The translations under genes and the position numbers were made by a program. The notes beneath the pieces were generated by a model that worked only from the letters and a program-made list of their open reading frames with translations, searched no databases and had not been told where the DNA came from. From positions 186,001-250,000 of the forward strand of contig NZ_CAIY01000044.1 in assembly GCF_000350105.1 (NCBI RefSeq): a stretch of 64,000 nt of DNA, read 5' to 3'. Positions 61,378 to 64,000 of the stretch are shown one piece after another (positions within the stretch are counted from its first letter, which is position 1; every line of letters begins with the position of its first letter). This DNA comes from Richelia intracellularis HH01 (GTDB lineage: Bacteria; Cyanobacteriota; Cyanobacteriia; Cyanobacteriales; Nostocaceae).

Positions 61378-63080
61378 GAGTCCTCTAAATTATAGAGAAG
61401 GGTATAACCAATTATTTATCAATCCTTGAAAATTGATGCGGTTAGTGAACATAGTTTAATTTTAATGGTATTCCCAAATAACATAGGGGATTTGTTGGCT
61501 AGTCATCAAGCGGGTGATTTTCTTACTGTAGAGTTTCCTAGAAACTTACGAGGTACATTTGATTCACCCAAGATCACCATATCACCAAAAATTTTTGTTT
61601 TTAAACGCTTGACACTTTTGCAGTTTTTACGATTCTGAATCTAGTTATGTATTGATCTTCAATGGTGATTATATAAATAATATAAGCATTTCTTTGTACT
61701 TTTTAAACCTAGTATTAATCTAGATAGAACTAACAAATTTTTGATGAAAAATGTCACGATTTTTATGTCTATCTTTAGAAGACAGTTTAATTAATATTTA
61801 CCTTACCACTCAGTCAGTCATATTTAAAATCAATTTTGCCTTAGTTAGTATTGATTTGCATTTGTTCTGAATAATTACTTCAATAATAACCGCATTCCGA
61901 AGCACACTTTATATTTAATATATTGGTAGAAAACTTTTTCAATACAATCTCGTACTCCAATATGGATCAAACATAATTTTGGTGCAGGTGTTATAGATAA
62001 CTTATAACAAGAGAAGACTATCTAATAAACAAGCAAGATAAAATCCTAGGATTATAAGGGACAACGCTATAATAAAATGATAACGAACTCATAAACACCT
62101 CCAAACAGAGTCAAGTAACTGGTGGAATATATTTAAATGGTGGCATGTAGTATGCATACTTAAGTAAGTCATTAGTTAGGCTTAAAAAAATCATTAAAAT
62201 TTATAAATAATATGCTTATATAAACTTTCCCTAGCTATATATCTATAATTATTTTATTCCAAAATAATTAATTGCAGGATTCTCCCAGAGAGAAACACAG
62301 ATGAGAATAGAATACAAGATAAAATAATAAAAGTTAAGCGTTTAAATTTGCAATAAGCAAATTATTTAATTGTGTTTTAAAACCTAAATTGACTATCATT
62401 ACAAAAATGACATAATTGATGGGATTTTAAATAACATGCTATTTATACTTCCACATTAATCCATAATGATGACTCAATATATTGGTATATTCTTAAAATT
62501 CTGTTTTCTTTATATCATCATTTTTTGTACTTAATGTTCGACTTATTTGCTTGATTTAGGTGAATTTATACTCAAATTCTAAACATTTTCTTAGTGAGGT
62601 ATTAGCAACTTGGGAAATACCATCAGTCTGATCAGACTATAAATAGGAAAAACTACACCGTCACAATTTATAGAAGGTTACCTTTGCATTAATCTGATGC
62701 GACCTATTTCTTTATATCAGTTTAAATATGTCTTGTATGTTTAATTAGTGATTTATAAAATCTCATTATTTAAATAATATCCCCATTATAAATTAGTGTT
62801 ATGTATTGGAGGATCAGTAACCATCTATAGTATTTTTAATTAATGTTCAAATAGTCATTTATTTTGTCAAATATCCATAAATAAATAAAATTATGAAATT
62901 TAGGGTTGATTAGTAATCAGCTTTAGAAAAATTGTAATTGGGTTATAACTAAATCCATAATTACTTACACCCTTGAAATTCATTAATAATATGAGACAAT
63001 TAAACTGGAAAATATTAGGGATGGGTTATCATAACCTCATAATTTATTATGTGTATGTAACTTGCTAAAATTGCAAACTT
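61378..63080. other. Gene-poor gap of 1.7 kb
   Basis: No firm gene. At 61426-61638 a plus-strand frame starting with TTG encodes 70 residues, including AVSEHSLILMVFPNNIGDLL and ASHQAGDFLTVEFPRNLRGT; it looks protein-like but matches no family I know and may be a remnant. The rest is AT-rich and empty. Confidence 0.45.
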
Positions 63081-63629
63081 ATGAGTGAATGGATAGAAAT
63101 TGGTAAGATAGTCGCTCCTTATGGGTTGCATGGGGAAATGAGGGTTTATCCAAAAACTGATTTTCCAGAACGTTTTGAAAATTCCGGAAACCACTGGTTA
63201 TTACGTCCTAAAGTTAACATACCAACTTCAGTGGAATTACTTTATGTTAGATATTTGAAAAACAAGGAATTATATATAATTAAGTTGCAAGGGGTTGAGA
63301 ATCGTGAGCAAGCAGAAGAAATAAGGGGAAGTAAATTATTAGTTTTAGCAAGTGACCGCCCAGTTTTAGAAGATGATGAGTATCATGTGCTGGATTTGAT
63401 TGGAATGCCAGTATACCTCAAATCAACAGGGGATTTGATAGGAGAAGTAGTGGATGTAATTATTGCCGGGCATAATCTACTAGAAGTTGAACCAACAAAA
63501 GGAAATAAGAGGAAGTCAACTAAAAATATTTTGATACCATTCGTGAAAGAAATTACACCTGTGGTAGATTTACCTAGCCGTCGAATTGAAATAACTCCCC
63601 CACCTGGTTTACTAGATATAAATCAGTAG
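63081..63629 (+). CDS. rimM: Ribosome maturation factor RimM
   Basis: A 182-residue RimM, which binds ribosomal protein S19 and helps finish the head of the 30S subunit. The N-terminal domain starts WIEIGKIVAPYGLHGEMRVY, and the PRC-barrel domain follows (DDEYHVLDLIGMPVYLKSTG, GEVVDVIIAGHNLLEVEP) with the ending ILIPFVKEITPVVDLPSRRI, then EITPPPGLLDIN. The region is complete and intact. It has no operon partner here, unlike in species where rimM lies with rpsP and trmD. Confidence 0.94.
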   Translation: MSEWIEIGKIVAPYGLHGEMRVYPKTDFPERFENSGNHWLLRPKVNIPTSVELLYVRYLKNKELYIIKLQGVENREQAEEIRGSKLLVLASDRPVLEDDEYHVLDLIGMPVYLKSTGDLIGEVVDVIIAGHNLLEVEPTKGNKRKSTKNILIPFVKEITPVVDLPSRRIEITPPPGLLDINQ

Positions 63630-64000
63630 CAATTTGCATTTTGCCATTAGAATATTACCATTCAAGATAAAAACTACATATCCAAATACTACTGCAATTA
63701 TAGCTTTTTCTCTATTTACTAATACTAAAGTAGACGACAAAAATTATTCAGGGAACTTATCCTTAATAAGTTTGGATACCCTATCTTCAGATTTTTATCT
63801 GTTGTATTTGACAAACTTTTAAAAAATATTATTTCCTCACTGAATCAATAACAGATGTTGTTACTTGCTAGATAAAAAGAGCAAGTTCTAAGAGAAATAC
63901 CTCGAAAACTTCAGTATGGTAGATTTTAGATGAAGAGAGTTTACATTAATGGCTTAATAAGTAGACAGTTGGAGTACTCTATTGTTTCTAATGAGCTGTA
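63630..64000. other. Gap of 370 bp at the right edge
   Basis: No supported gene. The 62-codon frame at 63634-63822 has no family resemblance and looks like chance. Confidence 0.5.

Noticed and set aside
63634-63822. 62-codon frame after rimM
   Set aside because: No family resemblance, no clear ribosome site; treated as chance.

Overview
The window looks like chromosome from a heterocyst-forming cyanobacterium whose genome is eroding. The lineage is supported by a cyanobacterial F-type ATP synthase operon in the order atp1-a-c-b'-b-delta-alpha-gamma, an adjacent Flv3/Flv1 pair, a cyanobacterial tmRNA, a NatFGH-like amino-acid transporter, DUF760 and TPM proteins, and a ho-hemN-bchE tetrapyrrole cluster. 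The erosion shows in a base composition that is very AT-rich outside genes, in intact genes covering only a little over half of the 64 kb (my rough sum of gene lengths), in many 0.5-2.5 kb gaps without recognisable genes, and in several broken genes. I saw only one HIP1 octamer (GCGATCGC). This pattern fits a nitrogen-fixing symbiont such as Richelia or the Azolla Nostoc, but the species is inference.

Layout. 1-5.4 kb: Flv1 (cut by the window edge) and Flv3, tRNA-Met, an HlyD-type adaptor and exonuclease III. 6.5-15.6 kb: a methyltransferase, DUF760-ScpB-IspD, a family 9 glycosyltransferase and a zinc alcohol dehydrogenase, separated by large gaps. 17.4-23.7 kb: the ATP synthase operon. 24.3-24.8 kb: tmRNA with a 27-bp hairpin terminator. 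26-29 kb: a protein with 19-residue repeats, an alpha carbonic anhydrase and a lone TRAP binding protein. 30.7-35 kb: frameshifted heme oxygenase, HemN and a BchE-like cyclase. 37-43.7 kb: a lipase-like hydrolase and the three NatFGH-like genes without their ATPase. 46-48.4 kb: a TPM-domain protein and a small DUF948/YtxH/membrane-protein cluster. 49-55 kb: a frameshifted alpha/beta hydrolase, a transaldolase-family protein, MurJ, an LCP protein and a frameshifted mannose-1-phosphate guanylyltransferase. 56.2-58 kb: two badly decayed ABC-2 transporter genes. 59.4-63.6 kb: LipA, a HIT protein and RimM.

How it fits together. The flavodiiron pair (oxygen removal) and the HemN/BchE cluster (oxygen-independent heme and chlorophyll steps) both suit cells working at low oxygen, such as heterocysts. 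MurJ, LCP and GDP-mannose synthesis concern the envelope. Three themes deserve a second look. Three separate genes are each broken by one frameshift lying in a run of 7-8 A, with the rest of the frame intact. More than a dozen intergenic hairpins with perfect or near-perfect arms remain in otherwise decaying DNA. Short coding-like shreds persist in the gaps. I found no CRISPR array, no recognisable transposase and no prophage.
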